The position numbers and the translations under genes are program-made. A stretch of DNA of 64,000 bases from an uncultured delta proteobacterium (GTDB lineage: Bacteria; Desulfobacterota; Desulfobulbia; Desulfobulbales; Desulfurivibrionaceae): the NCBI GenBank assembly GCA_903869265.1, contig CAIPYE010000004.1:124001-188000 (forward strand), read 5' to 3'. Position 1 is the stretch's first letter, and every line of letters begins with the position of its first letter. Shown here piece by piece: positions 1-9,992 of this stretch. Under the pieces are notes generated by a model. It did no database searches. It was not told the DNA's origin and saw nothing but the letters and a program-made list of their open reading frames with translations.

Positions 1-1
1 C

Positions 2-361
2 GCGGCCCTTAAGGCGAGCGGCGTGACAGTGCCGCTCATCTATTTTGCCAACAACGGCGCCACCTTGCTCTCCCAGTCCCTTGAAAGCGGGGCCGACGTG
101 CTGGGCCTTGACTGGCGCCTGCCCCTGGACGAGGCGGTGAAGGTGGTCGGCCAGAAGGTGTCCCTCCAGGGCAACATGGACCCCATCGCCCTGCTGCTGC
201 CGCCGGCGAAGATGGAAAGGCTGATCCAGGATATCCTCGATCAGGCCAAGGGTGCGCGGGGCCATATCTTCAACCTGGGCCATGGCATCGTCCCGGAGAT
301 CCCGCCGGAGCAGGCGAAGTTCTTTGTTGAGGCGGTGCACCGGCTCAGCAAAAAAGGCTAA
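2..361 (+). CDS. hemE: Uroporphyrinogen decarboxylase, C-terminal part (5' truncated by window edge)
   Basis: The reading frame is open from the window edge, so only the last 119 residues are present. HemE decarboxylates uroporphyrinogen III to coproporphyrinogen III in cytosolic haem synthesis. The family's C-terminal signatures are visible: an LQGNMDP segment and GHIFNLGHGI near the end. The frame ends TAA at 359-361, and the next gene starts four bases later. hemH follows two genes downstream, so this is a haem synthesis cluster. Function is clear from motifs; the N-terminal substrate-binding part lies outside the window. Confidence 0.93.
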   Translation, partial: AALKASGVTVPLIYFANNGATLLSQSLESGADVLGLDWRLPLDEAVKVVGQKVSLQGNMDPIALLLPPAKMERLIQDILDQAKGARGHIFNLGHGIVPEIPPEQAKFFVEAVHRLSKKG

Positions 362-365
362 TCGG

Positions 366-938
366 GTGATTCCCTCCATTGCCCAGTGTTTCCGGCTCAT
401 GGAGCAGTATGCGATGCTGCCCAATATCCGGGAGCATTCCGTGATGGTCGGCCGGGTGGCCAGGCTCATCGGGCAGGGGTTGGCGCGGGCTGGCCGGAAT
501 CTTTCCCAAGAGCTTATTGTGACCGGCGCACTGCTGCACGATATCGCCAAGACCGCCAGCCTTGATACGGAACTGCGCCACGACGAGTTGGGCCGGGAAA
601 TCTGCCTGCGGCATGGGTTTGACGAGCTGGCCGAAATCGTGGCCGAGCATGTTGTCCTGAAAAACGGGTTGCCGGATCGTTGCATGGAAAAAGAAATCGT
701 CTACTACGCGGACAAACGGGTGCTCCACGATGAGATCGTCACCCTTGAGGAGCGGCTCGACTACATCATCCACCGCTACGGTAACGGGGACGAGGGACTC
801 CACGCCAGAATCCGCAAAAACTTCGCCCAGGCCCATGCCATTGAAGAGCTGCTTTTTGGCGAGCTTGATTTTTCCCCGGAGGAGCTTGGGGAACGGTTGA
901 ACAGGGATGGGTTTCTGTTGGAGGCCTTTGGGGCATGA
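366..938 (+). CDS. HD-domain phosphohydrolase-like protein between hemE and hemH
   Basis: A 190-residue cytosolic protein with an HD metal-binding signature: an early His in REHSVMVGRVA, then LLHDIAKT, and a later AEHVVLK histidine. HD proteins usually hydrolyse phosphomonoesters or phosphodiesters; the substrate cannot be read from the sequence. I place the start at GTG 366, four bases after the hemE stop, because the frame upstream of it lies inside hemE and gives a non-family arginine-rich peptide. The stop overlaps the hemH start (ATGA at 935-938), indicating translational coupling with haem synthesis. A role in haem control is only a guess from context. Confidence 0.8.
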   Translation: MIPSIAQCFRLMEQYAMLPNIREHSVMVGRVARLIGQGLARAGRNLSQELIVTGALLHDIAKTASLDTELRHDELGREICLRHGFDELAEIVAEHVVLKNGLPDRCMEKEIVYYADKRVLHDEIVTLEERLDYIIHRYGNGDEGLHARIRKNFAQAHAIEELLFGELDFSPEELGERLNRDGFLLEAFGA

Positions 939-1903
939 GCGAAACCGTGGGCGTCATTCTTCTCAATCTCGGCGGGCCTGAAACCCTTGCCGATGTTGAA
1001 CCCTTTCTGGTCAATCTCTTTTCCGACCGCGAGATCATTCGGCTTTCCCCCTTCCCATTTCTGCAAAAATTCATTGCCAAAAGGATCGCGGCCAAGCGGT
1101 CGCCGAAAAGCCGGGAGGCCTATCGCCTCATAGGCGGTGGTTCGCCTCTGGCGCGGATCACCGGGGAGCAGGCGAAAGCGCTGCAAGCGGCCTTGCTCGT
1201 TGAGGGGTGCTTCGTGGTGCGGATGGCCATGCGCTACTGGCACCCTGGCGCGGAAGAAGCCCTGGCGGAATTTGCCCAGGCCGGGATTCGCCGGATTGTG
1301 GCCCTGACCCTTTACCCCCATTATTCCCGCGCCACCACCGGTTCATCCCTGGATGAGCTTCGTAAGGCTATCGCCGCATCGGGGCATGGTTTCGAGCTTG
1401 CCGAGGTCCGGGAATGGCCGGAGCAGCCGGAATATGTCGCCTGTTTGGCGCAGAATATTCGGGAAGGGATGGCGAGATTTAGTGGCGAACCGGTGCAGCT
1501 GGTTTACAGTGCACACAGCCTGCCGATTTCTTTTATCAAGGAAGGCGATCCCTATCTGGATCAGATCAAGCAGACCATCGCTGCCGTGGAAAAGATTACC
1601 GGTATGGCCGGGGAATTGTGCTTCCAGAGTCGCAGCGGTCCGGTGGAGTGGCTTTCCCCTTCCACCCCGGAGATGCTGGAGCGGCTGGCAGCCGAGGGTT
1701 GCCGGAATATTCTCATGATGCCCATCAGCTTTGTCTCCGACCACGTGGAGACCTTGTATGAGATCGACATCCAATACCGGGAATTGGCGGCGTCCTTAGG
1801 GATACGACTTGAACGCACCGCGTCCCTTAACTCCGGCCTGGACTTCATCCGTGGGCTGCGTGCGCTTGTCTCTGATTCCTGTCGGCAAAGAGGTTGGCTG
1901 TAA
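935..1903 (+). CDS. hemH: Ferrochelatase
   Basis: 322 residues, normal for bacterial ferrochelatase, which inserts Fe2+ into a porphyrin as the last step of haem synthesis. Seen in the sequence: the N-terminal ILLNLGGPE motif (9-17), GGGSPL (67-72), catalytic His194 in YSAHSLP, and Glu272 in SDHVETLYEID. It starts at ATG 935 overlapping the stop of the HD gene. It ends 27 bp from the convergent rodA gene. Together with hemE it suggests a protoporphyrin or coproporphyrin route. Because many sulfate reducers make haem from sirohaem, the step order here depends on genes outside the window. Confidence 0.95.
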   Translation: MSETVGVILLNLGGPETLADVEPFLVNLFSDREIIRLSPFPFLQKFIAKRIAAKRSPKSREAYRLIGGGSPLARITGEQAKALQAALLVEGCFVVRMAMRYWHPGAEEALAEFAQAGIRRIVALTLYPHYSRATTGSSLDELRKAIAASGHGFELAEVREWPEQPEYVACLAQNIREGMARFSGEPVQLVYSAHSLPISFIKEGDPYLDQIKQTIAAVEKITGMAGELCFQSRSGPVEWLSPSTPEMLERLAAEGCRNILMMPISFVSDHVETLYEIDIQYRELAASLGIRLERTASLNSGLDFIRGLRALVSDSCRQRGWL

Positions 1904-1930
1904 TTGACTGTTCAGACGGGGCAGCAGTGA

Positions 1931-3043
1931 TCAGCTAGAGCCCATGTAACGGCGCATCCGGATGTTCATCAAGAGGCCGAGACCTGCCAGGTTGGTAAGC
2001 AGCGATGAGCCGCCATAGCTGATAAGGGGCAGGGGCACTCCCACCACCGGGAGCAAACCCATGACCATGGCCAGGTTGATGAATGCCTGCCAGAAGATGA
2101 GCGAGACCACGCCAAAGGCAAGCAGCACCCCGAATTTATCCCTGGCGGAGATGGCGATGTTCAACCCCCAGAGGATCATGAAAAAATAGCAGATCACCAG
2201 AAGGGCAGAGCCCATAAAGCCCCACTCCTCGGCCCAGACCGAAAAGGCGAAGTCGGTATGCCGTTCCGGCAGAAAATCGAGCTGGCCCTGGGTTCCTTTC
2301 ATGTATCCCTTGCCGAAGATCAAACCGCTGCCCACCGCAATTTTTGACTGAATGATGTGATAGCCCGTGCCCAGGGGGTCGTTTTCCGGATTGAGGAAGG
2401 TTTCAACCCGCTGGCGCTGGTAGGGTTTTAAGAAAAATTTCCAGGCGATGGGGATGACGGAAAGCCCGCCGCACAAAAGGGTTGCCAGGGTGGCCCAGCG
2501 GAGTTTGACAAACAGGGTCATGGAAATGAAGATGAAGCCCAATAAAAGACCGGTGCCGAGATCGGGCTGTTTGGCGATGAGAATGAAGGGCAGGCCGGTC
2601 AGCAGGGCAGGGACAGCCAGGTCGAGCAGGCCGAAGCCTTTCCCGGTTTCCTTGCGGTAATAATAGCTGGCCAGGGTAATGACCAAAATGAGCTTGGCCG
2701 GTTCCGAAGGCTGCAGGCGGAAAAAGCCGAGATTGATCCACCGCTGGGCGCCGCTAACGTTTCTGCCAAAAACAAGCGCGAAGAGCAGCAGGAGGATCAT
2801 TGCGACATATAACGGATAATTTAGGGTGAGCAGCACCCGGTAGTCGATGCTGACGATGAGCAGGAGGACGGCGGCGCCGAACAGGTAGTAGGTGAGTTCC
2901 TTGAGGTAGAGCGGGGCGCCCGTCTCTTTGTAGAGATGGGTTGAGCTGTAAATGTTGGCCAGGCCGATGAGGGCGACAACAAGCACGGCCCCAATCAGGA
3001 CCCAATCGACATTAAGCAGCAGGCGGCGGTCAAAGCGTAGCAT
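1931..3043 (-). CDS. rodA: Rod-shape SEDS peptidoglycan polymerase RodA
   Basis: A 370-residue polytopic membrane protein with about ten hydrophobic segments, belonging to the SEDS family (RodA/FtsW) that polymerises lipid II glycan strands during elongation. Family features include GAQRWINLG, QPSEPAKL, and the C-terminal PLPLISYGGSS loop. The frame is open further upstream into mrdA, but I choose ATG at 3043: it begins MLRFDRR, has GGAAG-like Shine-Dalgarno sequence just before it, and follows the mrdA stop by one base. It is the last gene of mreC-mreD-mrdA-rodA and should work with the adjacent PBP2. Confidence 0.95.
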   Translation of the reverse strand: MLRFDRRLLLNVDWVLIGAVLVVALIGLANIYSSTHLYKETGAPLYLKELTYYLFGAAVLLLIVSIDYRVLLTLNYPLYVAMILLLLFALVFGRNVSGAQRWINLGFFRLQPSEPAKLILVITLASYYYRKETGKGFGLLDLAVPALLTGLPFILIAKQPDLGTGLLLGFIFISMTLFVKLRWATLATLLCGGLSVIPIAWKFFLKPYQRQRVETFLNPENDPLGTGYHIIQSKIAVGSGLIFGKGYMKGTQGQLDFLPERHTDFAFSVWAEEWGFMGSALLVICYFFMILWGLNIAISARDKFGVLLAFGVVSLIFWQAFINLAMVMGLLPVVGVPLPLISYGGSSLLTNLAGLGLLMNIRMRRYMGSS

Positions 3044-3044
3044 C

Positions 3045-4952
3045 TTATTCTTCCTTTTCATCCTTGGGCAGGGATGGTGCCGGTTCTGCGGTGGTTTCCC
3101 CCTGTTTGCCGGCCTTAAGCTCAAAATAGCGCTTGTATACGGCCCTGGCGACAGGGCCAGCGGCGGAGCCACCGTGCTGGCCATGCTCCACCAGTACGGT
3201 TACGGCGATCTCCGGTTTTTCCGCGGGGGCAAACGAGGTAAACCAGGCATGGTCCCGGTATTTGTAGGGGATGTTGTTCCCGCTCAAACCTTCGTTCTGG
3301 GTGAGACGCACCACCTGGGCGGTGCCGGTTTTGCCGCCGATGAGCACATCCGGGAGTTTTACCACCTTGGCGGTGCCGTTTGCTGAGTTTACCACTCCGA
3401 CCAGGGCGTCCTGGATGAGTGCGAGGGAGTGGGCGGAGCCAAGAATCTTGCCATCGCTGATCGGGGCAAAGGTTTTCAGGATTCTGCCGTCCGGAGCGGT
3501 GACGCTTTGCACCATCTGGGGCCGGTAGAGGGTGCCGCCATTGACCACCGCCGCGGTCATCCGGCAGAGCTGCAAGGGGGTGGTCAGCACATAGCCCTGG
3601 CCGATGGCGACAGAGAGGGTTTCCCCCTCCTGCCATTTTTCCTTGTAGCGTTGCTGTTTCCACGCTGTGGAAGGAATCATCCCGCCTTTTTCATGTTCGA
3701 GCTCTATGCCGGTTTTCTTGCCCAGGCCCATGCTGTTGGCGTACTTGGCAATATTGTCGACCCCCAGCCGCATTCCCACCGAATAAAAATAGACATCGCA
3801 TGATTCGACCAGAGCCCGGTGGAAGTCCACGGTGCCGTGGCCGCCTTTCTTCCAGCAGCCGTACTTTCGATTGCCGAAATTCAGGGAACCCCCGCAGAAG
3901 TAAGTGGCGTCAGGGGTGATAACCCCTTCGGAAATGGCGGCCAGGGCGGTGACGATCTTGAAGGTGGAGCCGGGTGGATATTGCCCCTGAATGGTTTTGT
4001 CGAGCAAGGGATTGAGCGGGTCGTTGAGCAGTTTGTTCCAGGCGGTTGTTGAAATGCCGCCGACAAATTCCTGGAGATGAAGCTGGGGGGTGCTGCACAT
4101 GACAAGCAGATTGCCGGTGTTCACCTCCATGACTACCACGGCCCCGGCCTTGTCGCCCATGGCTTCTTCTGCTGCGCGTTGCAGCTCGATATCAAGGGTC
4201 AGGTGCAGATCGTTGCCGGGAAAAGGTTCCTGCAACTGCATCTGACGCTGTTCAAAGCCATGGACGTCAACCTCCAGATAGTTGCGACCCTTTTCCCCTT
4301 TGAGGTACTCTTCGAAAATCTTTTCCACTCCCTGTTTTCCGACCTGATCGCCGCTCTGGTACTTGGCGTACCGCTTTTCAGCCAGCTCTGCCGGACTGAT
4401 TTCGGCAAGGTAGCCGACAAGATGGGAGGCAAAGTCTCCGTAGAGATAGTCGCGGGAAGGGACGACCTCGATGCGGACTCCGGGGAGCGACAGATGCTTG
4501 TTCTCGATGGTGACCAGGGTTTCCCAGTCGATATCTTCCTTGAGCCTGGTTGGCATGTAGCGGGGATTTTCGGTGGCGGCCCGGATTCTGTCCAGGAGTA
4601 CGGAAATATCTTCGTGGAGGATTTTGGCGAGATCTTTGATGACCGCATCGGGGTTGGGCGCGTCTTCTCGGCTCCAAACCACATTGAAACGGGGGCGGTT
4701 GGTGATAATCGGCTGGCCGGTCCGGTCCAGGATATTGCCGCGGGGGGCAGCGATTTGCTGGATGCGGATGCGGTTGATTTCTGAAAGTTTTGCAAAATCA
4801 TCGCCATGGTATATCTGGAGATACCAGAGTCTGGTCAGGAGCAGGGCGGCGAAGAAGATAATCACGGCCATGGCGATATCAATCCGCTTTTTGAGCATCT
4901 TGAGCTCGGCCGGATCAATCTTGTTTATTTTGGCAAGGGGACGTGGCGACAT
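3045..4952 (-). CDS. mrdA: Penicillin-binding protein 2 (elongation transpeptidase)
   Basis: 635 residues: a short cytoplasmic N-terminus, one membrane anchor at about 27-47, a PBP dimerisation domain, and a C-terminal transpeptidase domain. Active-site motifs are present: Ser329-x-x-Lys332 (STFK in PPGSTFKIV), SCD in the second motif, and KTGTAQ in the third. PBP2 cross-links peptidoglycan in the periplasm as the partner of RodA, whose gene follows with one base between them. The C-terminus has an acidic tail (KDEKEE). The start MSPRPLAK lies 20 bp after the mreD stop. Confidence 0.96.
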   Translation of the reverse strand: MSPRPLAKINKIDPAELKMLKKRIDIAMAVIIFFAALLLTRLWYLQIYHGDDFAKLSEINRIRIQQIAAPRGNILDRTGQPIITNRPRFNVVWSREDAPNPDAVIKDLAKILHEDISVLLDRIRAATENPRYMPTRLKEDIDWETLVTIENKHLSLPGVRIEVVPSRDYLYGDFASHLVGYLAEISPAELAEKRYAKYQSGDQVGKQGVEKIFEEYLKGEKGRNYLEVDVHGFEQRQMQLQEPFPGNDLHLTLDIELQRAAEEAMGDKAGAVVVMEVNTGNLLVMCSTPQLHLQEFVGGISTTAWNKLLNDPLNPLLDKTIQGQYPPGSTFKIVTALAAISEGVITPDATYFCGGSLNFGNRKYGCWKKGGHGTVDFHRALVESCDVYFYSVGMRLGVDNIAKYANSMGLGKKTGIELEHEKGGMIPSTAWKQQRYKEKWQEGETLSVAIGQGYVLTTPLQLCRMTAAVVNGGTLYRPQMVQSVTAPDGRILKTFAPISDGKILGSAHSLALIQDALVGVVNSANGTAKVVKLPDVLIGGKTGTAQVVRLTQNEGLSGNNIPYKYRDHAWFTSFAPAEKPEIAVTVLVEHGQHGGSAAGPVARAVYKRYFELKAGKQGETTAEPAPSLPKDEKEE

Positions 4953-4972
4953 GGTTTTTTAGGGGGCCTTTA

Positions 4973-5509
4973 CTACATCCGGTAGCGGTTTCCTGTTTTG
5001 TGACGGCGGAATGGATTGTTCGCATTTTTGCTGTCAAAAGCCGTGATGAGCCAAAGGAAGAAATTGAAAAAAGGGATACAGATAACTGAAAGAATAAGGA
5101 CTTGCAGGATTTCATTTCCCCAGGCCCAGTAGAGTCGGCTCTCCGGCGTCAGGATCGAGGTGAAGATAAAAATGCTGCTGGCGGTGAAAAGATAGCTCAA
5201 GGCCACCAACGGGATTTGGTGAATCGACTCATTGATGGCCAGGTGCCTGGAAATGGCTTGGAGGGCGAAAAAGAGTACGAGGTAGATTACCGGGTGGAGA
5301 CCAAGAAAAACACCGGAGAAGATATCCATGATCAGGCCAAACAGCAGGGCCAGCATCGCGCCTTTATAGAGATCGAGATATGTGCCGAGAAAAACAATAA
5401 ACAAAAATAAAAGGTTGGGGCGCCCAAACCATTCGGGCAAGGAATGGAGCAGAGTGGTCTGCAGGATGAGGAGAATGGTCCCTGAGAGAAAAAGAAAACT
5501 TAGAACCAT
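4973..5509 (-). CDS. mreD: Rod-shape determining protein MreD
   Basis: A 178-residue very hydrophobic protein with five or six transmembrane segments, the size and position of MreD, a membrane component of the Rod elongation complex. It lies between mreC (130 bp upstream) and mrdA (20 bp downstream) on the same strand. It has no catalytic motif, as expected. I see no good Shine-Dalgarno sequence before ATG 5509. Identity rests on topology, length and gene order. Confidence 0.88.
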   Translation of the reverse strand: MVLSFLFLSGTILLILQTTLLHSLPEWFGRPNLLFLFIVFLGTYLDLYKGAMLALLFGLIMDIFSGVFLGLHPVIYLVLFFALQAISRHLAINESIHQIPLVALSYLFTASSIFIFTSILTPESRLYWAWGNEILQVLILSVICIPFFNFFLWLITAFDSKNANNPFRRHKTGNRYRM

Positions 5510-5639
5510 TGGGCACAGGTCTGGGCTGGGATTTTAGGAGGCAATGGCCTGGGCGGCGCCTGGGGCAGAGCCGAGGTCTCTGTGGATCGTCGCACTGCAT
5601 TGTGACCGGAGCCTATCTTCTTTGGGTGGGTGCGCATCA

Positions 5640-6476
5640 TTATTTTGCCAACGGATCCTTTTTCATGACAATAATCAGATATTCAAGCTGGGAGAAATCT
5701 GCAGCGGGTTCTATCTCAATTTCCTGAAACATTCCTCGGCCTGATCTTTCGACCTTTGACACCGTGCCGATGGGCACGCCTTTTGGGAAAATTCCGCCGA
5801 TACCGGAGGTGACGATTTTGTCGCCTTTCGCTACTTCGCAGTTTTTCAGCACGTACTCCATGTGGAAGCCGGCACCGCCTCCCTTGATGATCCCCTGAAC
5901 CCTGGTTTCCTGGACGAGACCGTCAAGGGCGCTGTTGGGGTCGGTTGCCAGCAAGATTTTGGCAAAATGGGGGGAGGTGTTTGTGACTTGCCCCACGACG
6001 CCTTCCACCGTCACCGCAGGCATACCGGCTTGGACTCCATCGCTGCTGCCCCGGTCAATGATGATGGTCTTGAACCACTGGGAAGGGTCCACCCCGATGA
6101 TTTCCGCAGTAAGGGTGGGGGCGGGAATGGATTCTTTCATCTCGAGAAGTTTTGCCAGCCGGACGTTGGTAGCCACAGCTTCCCGGTATTCGTTGTTGAC
6201 CGCCTTGTGTTTTTGCAACTCTTCCCGCAAGCGGGCGTTTTCTTCCCGGACGTTGATCAGCGCGGAATAGTTATGCCAGCCATTTTTAAAACTCCCGGTT
6301 AACCGGGTCATGCCATATTGGGCTGTGCCGATGACTTCGAGGGCTAATTTGTGTGGGGCGTTGAATTCCTGGCGGCCCACTGTGGAGACAATCAGAATAA
6401 TGAACAGGGTCAGAAGAATGCCGAAAAAAAGAAAGAGTCTGATCTGTTTGGCGCGTTTGTTTTTTTTCCTCATCAC
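5640..6476 (-). CDS. mreC: Rod-shape determining protein MreC
   Basis: 278 residues: basic cytoplasmic N-terminus (MMRKKNKRAK), one membrane segment at about 12-32, a periplasmic coiled coil near 70-100 (ENARLREELQ region), then the MreC beta domains with the VVGQV and DRGSSDGV segments. MreC is the periplasmic scaffold that activates PBP2/RodA. It is separated from mreB by 185 bp carrying a terminator-like hairpin, so it may have its own promoter. It leads mreC-mreD-mrdA-rodA. Confidence 0.94.
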   Translation of the reverse strand: MMRKKNKRAKQIRLFLFFGILLTLFIILIVSTVGRQEFNAPHKLALEVIGTAQYGMTRLTGSFKNGWHNYSALINVREENARLREELQKHKAVNNEYREAVATNVRLAKLLEMKESIPAPTLTAEIIGVDPSQWFKTIIIDRGSSDGVQAGMPAVTVEGVVGQVTNTSPHFAKILLATDPNSALDGLVQETRVQGIIKGGGAGFHMEYVLKNCEVAKGDKIVTSGIGGIFPKGVPIGTVSKVERSGRGMFQEIEIEPAADFSQLEYLIIVMKKDPLAK

Positions 6477-6628
6477 AGACTCTGAAAATAGTTGTATGTC
6501 GGCAAGCGATTACAGTTGGGGACGCAGCGCTGGGTTTGGTTGCATACCCTGCGGTCAGTTACGTCTGTCGCCATGTTTTTCTCAAACCTAATAAAGAGGA
6601 AAGATGCGCCTGGAGCACTTGAATAATG

Positions 6629-6661
6629 AAAAAACCAAGGTGAGGGCGGGATTACTTCACC

Positions 6662-6663
<2 letters not shown>
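6629..6663 (-). terminator. Rho-independent terminator after mreB
   Basis: On the minus strand a perfect 7-bp stem (AAGGTGA / TCACCTT, plus-strand 6637-6643 with 6657-6663) is followed two bases later by six U residues. It overlaps the mreB stop codon by two bases. It should end or attenuate mreB transcripts ahead of mreC. The 13-base loop is long, so efficiency may be partial. Confidence 0.6.
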
Positions 6664-7771
<1,108 letters not shown>

Positions 7772-7837
7772 TCAAACTGTAACAGACTCACCGGGCCTTG
7801 GCAAGAAAAATGGCAGGGCTTTTGATGGAGAAAACGC

Positions 7838-7866
7838 TTGACATGGAATACGGCGGATGGTATTTG
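7838..7866 (+). promoter_or_regulatory. Predicted sigma-70 promoter of tRNA-Ala
   Basis: TTGACA at 7838-7843, a 17-bp spacer, and TATTTG at 7861-7866, ending 52 bp before the tRNA. It matches the pattern of three other predicted promoters in the window (nuoA, tRNA-Gly, rpsO), all with a perfect -35. Confidence 0.65.
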
Positions 7867-7918
7867 AACCAGCGTGTCTGGCGGGTTCTCGTTGCCCGGC
7901 ACACTTCTAAGACAATGT

Positions 7919-7994
<76 letters not shown>

Positions 7995-8047
7995 TTCTTT
8001 AAACGCACCTTTGGGGAGGGCTTAACCGGTTTTTCTCAACAGGTCAG

Positions 8048-8101
8048 CCTCTGCCAGCCTTAAGAATTGGCCTTCTTCGTGTATGGCAGAGGTTTTTTCT
8101 T
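8048..8101 (+). terminator. Terminator downstream of tRNA-Ala
   Basis: A perfect 9-bp outer stem CCTCTGCCA (8048-8056) / TGGCAGAGG (8084-8092) is followed by TTTTTTCTT. The 27-nt loop can itself form a small hairpin (AAGAA/TTCTT). It should end the tRNA transcript upstream of the 59-residue gene. Confidence 0.7.
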
Positions 8102-8134
8102 GCCTTCTCCTAGTGCTCCTTTCTCGAGAATTCT

Positions 8135-8314
8135 ATGGATCATTCTGCTAAAACGCCCGAGTCTGCTCTGAAACCTGTTTCCGAGGACGCCATTCTCAAG
8201 GTGTCCAAGGAGATCGTGGTGAAGTTCATTGAGGTGGGCCGACTCGCGCCGGCTAATTTTGACGAGATGTTCCGCGCCATCTATCGGTCGGTGCGCGATA
8301 CCGTCAGGTCCTGA
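8135..8314 (+). CDS. Small conserved-looking protein of unknown function upstream of mpl
   Basis: A 59-residue ORF, ATG 8135 to TGA 8312-8314, too short for most ORF filters. The product is soluble, begins MDHSAKTPES, and has a helical-looking second half (VSKEIVVKFIEVGR, then FDEMFRAIYRSVRDTV). No transmembrane segment, cysteine or known catalytic motif is visible. The mpl GTG start follows its stop by one base, so the two are likely co-translated. Coding is supported by the sensible amino-acid composition and tight junction; function is unknown. Confidence 0.6.
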   Translation: MDHSAKTPESALKPVSEDAILKVSKEIVVKFIEVGRLAPANFDEMFRAIYRSVRDTVRS

Positions 8315-8315
8315 C

Positions 8316-9788
8316 GTGTCCGTTTCTCCTGTGGGCCTTGATCCCGCTCTTAACCGCTTTCCTGAAAAAATCAGACACATCCACCTCATGGGCATCTGCG
8401 GCACCGGGGTGGGTGCCTTGGCTGGCATGCTGAAAAGCGCTGGCTTTACCGTGACCGGCTCGGATCAGCATGTCTATCCCCCCATGAGCGATTTTCTCGC
8501 CGGCCAGGGGATTGCCGTCCAGTCCGGTTACTCCCCGGACAACCTTGAGCCGCGACCGGATCTGGTGGTGGTCGGCAATGTCATCAGGCGGGAAAACCCG
8601 GAAGCATTGGCTCTGGCCGAACGCGCCATCCCCTATGTCTCTTTTCCCCAGGCCCTGAGTCATTTTTTTATCCGCGACAAGATCTCCCTGGTTGTTGCCG
8701 GAACCCATGGCAAAACCACCACTTCTTCGCTGCTGGCCAGCCTGCTCCGCGAGATCGGCGTGGAGCCGAGTTTCATGATCGGCGGCCTGGTGCAGGCCTT
8801 TGGCCGGAATTTCAATGTGGCGGAAGGGAAATATTTTGTCGCCGAAGGCGACGAGTACGACACGGCCTTTTTCGACAAGGGGCCGAAATTTCTCCATTAT
8901 CGGCCCCGGATCGCCATTCTGACCAGTATCGAGTTTGACCATGCCGATATCTATGCGGATCTTGCGGCTATCAAGGTTTCCTTTGCCAAGCTTGTGGCCA
9001 GTATGCCATCGGACGGGTTTCTGGTGGCATGCTGGGATGACCCCGTAGTACGGGAGATCTGTCAGGGTGCCAGCTGCACGGTGGTGGGCTACGGGTGTTC
9101 CGAAGACTGCGACTGGCGTGTCACTGATCTGCTGGTCCGTCCGGATTTCACCTCGTTTCAGGTGAACAGGCAAGGGGTAGCCTTCGGAGCCTACGAAAAT
9201 GTGCTGCCCGGTCGACACAATGCCTTGAATGCCTTGGCTGTGATCGTGGTCTTGGATATTCTGGGTTTTCCACGGCAGGACGTTGCTCTGGGTCTGCGAA
9301 AATTTCAAGGGGTGCGGCGGCGCCAGGAGGTGCGGGGCGTGGCGCGCGGGGTGACGGTAATCGACGATTTTGCCCATCACCCGACCGCAGTTCGGGAAAC
9401 CCTGACCGCTCTGGCGGCAGCCTATGCCGGGCATCGTCTGGTGGCTGTTTTTGAGCCCCGGACAAACTCCAGCAGACGCAAGGTTTTTCAGGAGGCCTAT
9501 GCCTCTGCCTTTGATGCCGCAGCAGAGGTTTTGGTGCGCGAGCCTGCCCCCCTGACCAATGTCCCGGTTGCCGACCAGTTTTCCTCCCACCAGTTGGTTG
9601 ACGATCTGGTAGGCCGCGGTCTGCGCGCCGGGTATTTTTCCACAACCGAAGAGGTTCTTTCCTATCTTGATGGCAGCGCTCGTGAGGGCGACGTGGTGGC
9701 CATCATGTCCAATGGCGGGTTCGACAACATCCATCAGCGGCTGCTCGAGTTGCTGGGGCATGCTGCCTCCGTTTCGATGCAAAAATAA
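8316..9788 (+). CDS. mpl: UDP-MurNAc tripeptide ligase Mpl (murein recycling)
   Basis: 490 residues. It is a Mur-ligase family protein: N-terminal Rossmann part with HLMGICGTGVGALA (23-36), ATP-binding GTHGKTTTSS (129-138), a central domain with SIEFDHADIY, and a C-terminal domain with FEPRTNSSRR. The GICGTGVG and FEPRTNSSR features fit Mpl, which joins recycled L-Ala-D-Glu-mDAP to UDP-MurNAc in the cytosol, rather than MurC. The start GTG 8316 follows the small upstream gene by one base; the frame further upstream overlaps that gene and lacks family similarity. Confidence 0.9.
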   Translation: MSVSPVGLDPALNRFPEKIRHIHLMGICGTGVGALAGMLKSAGFTVTGSDQHVYPPMSDFLAGQGIAVQSGYSPDNLEPRPDLVVVGNVIRRENPEALALAERAIPYVSFPQALSHFFIRDKISLVVAGTHGKTTTSSLLASLLREIGVEPSFMIGGLVQAFGRNFNVAEGKYFVAEGDEYDTAFFDKGPKFLHYRPRIAILTSIEFDHADIYADLAAIKVSFAKLVASMPSDGFLVACWDDPVVREICQGASCTVVGYGCSEDCDWRVTDLLVRPDFTSFQVNRQGVAFGAYENVLPGRHNALNALAVIVVLDILGFPRQDVALGLRKFQGVRRRQEVRGVARGVTVIDDFAHHPTAVRETLTALAAAYAGHRLVAVFEPRTNSSRRKVFQEAYASAFDAAAEVLVREPAPLTNVPVADQFSSHQLVDDLVGRGLRAGYFSTTEEVLSYLDGSAREGDVVAIMSNGGFDNIHQRLLELLGHAASVSMQK

Positions 9789-9897
9789 AAAAAACTATAA
9801 AAAAAGAGCGGCCTAGGTAGTTGCCGCCACGGTATTTTTACCGGGGATAACAGTTTGATTTTGTGGTATTTTTAAGGACTATGTTCTCGCTGGCCCG

Positions 9898-9934
9898 GAA
9901 GTTAAACCCAGAGCGAACATATTGGTTTAACTTC
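9898..9934. repeat. 11-bp perfect inverted repeat upstream of nuoA
   Basis: GAAGTTAAACC (9898-9908) and GGTTTAACTTC (9924-9934) form a perfect inverted repeat around a 15-base spacer. It is followed on the plus strand by an A-rich run, not a T-run, so it is not an ordinary terminator for mpl. It lies in the 305-bp mpl-nuoA gap, which contains no gene I can support. It may be a regulator site or an mRNA 3' hairpin. Confidence 0.55.
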
Positions 9935-9992
9935 TTGAAAAAAAAAGAAAAATTGGCTTTCTCCCCCTTGATTTTTGGGCGCCGCGTTTTTC

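Noticed and set aside
252-365. Upstream extension of the HD-domain gene
   Set aside because: Overlaps hemE and encodes an Arg/Ser-rich peptide; GTG 366 gives a clean junction.
8304-9782. 492-residue frame antisense to mpl
   Set aside because: Composition is typical of a shadow frame and the sense strand carries clear Mpl motifs.
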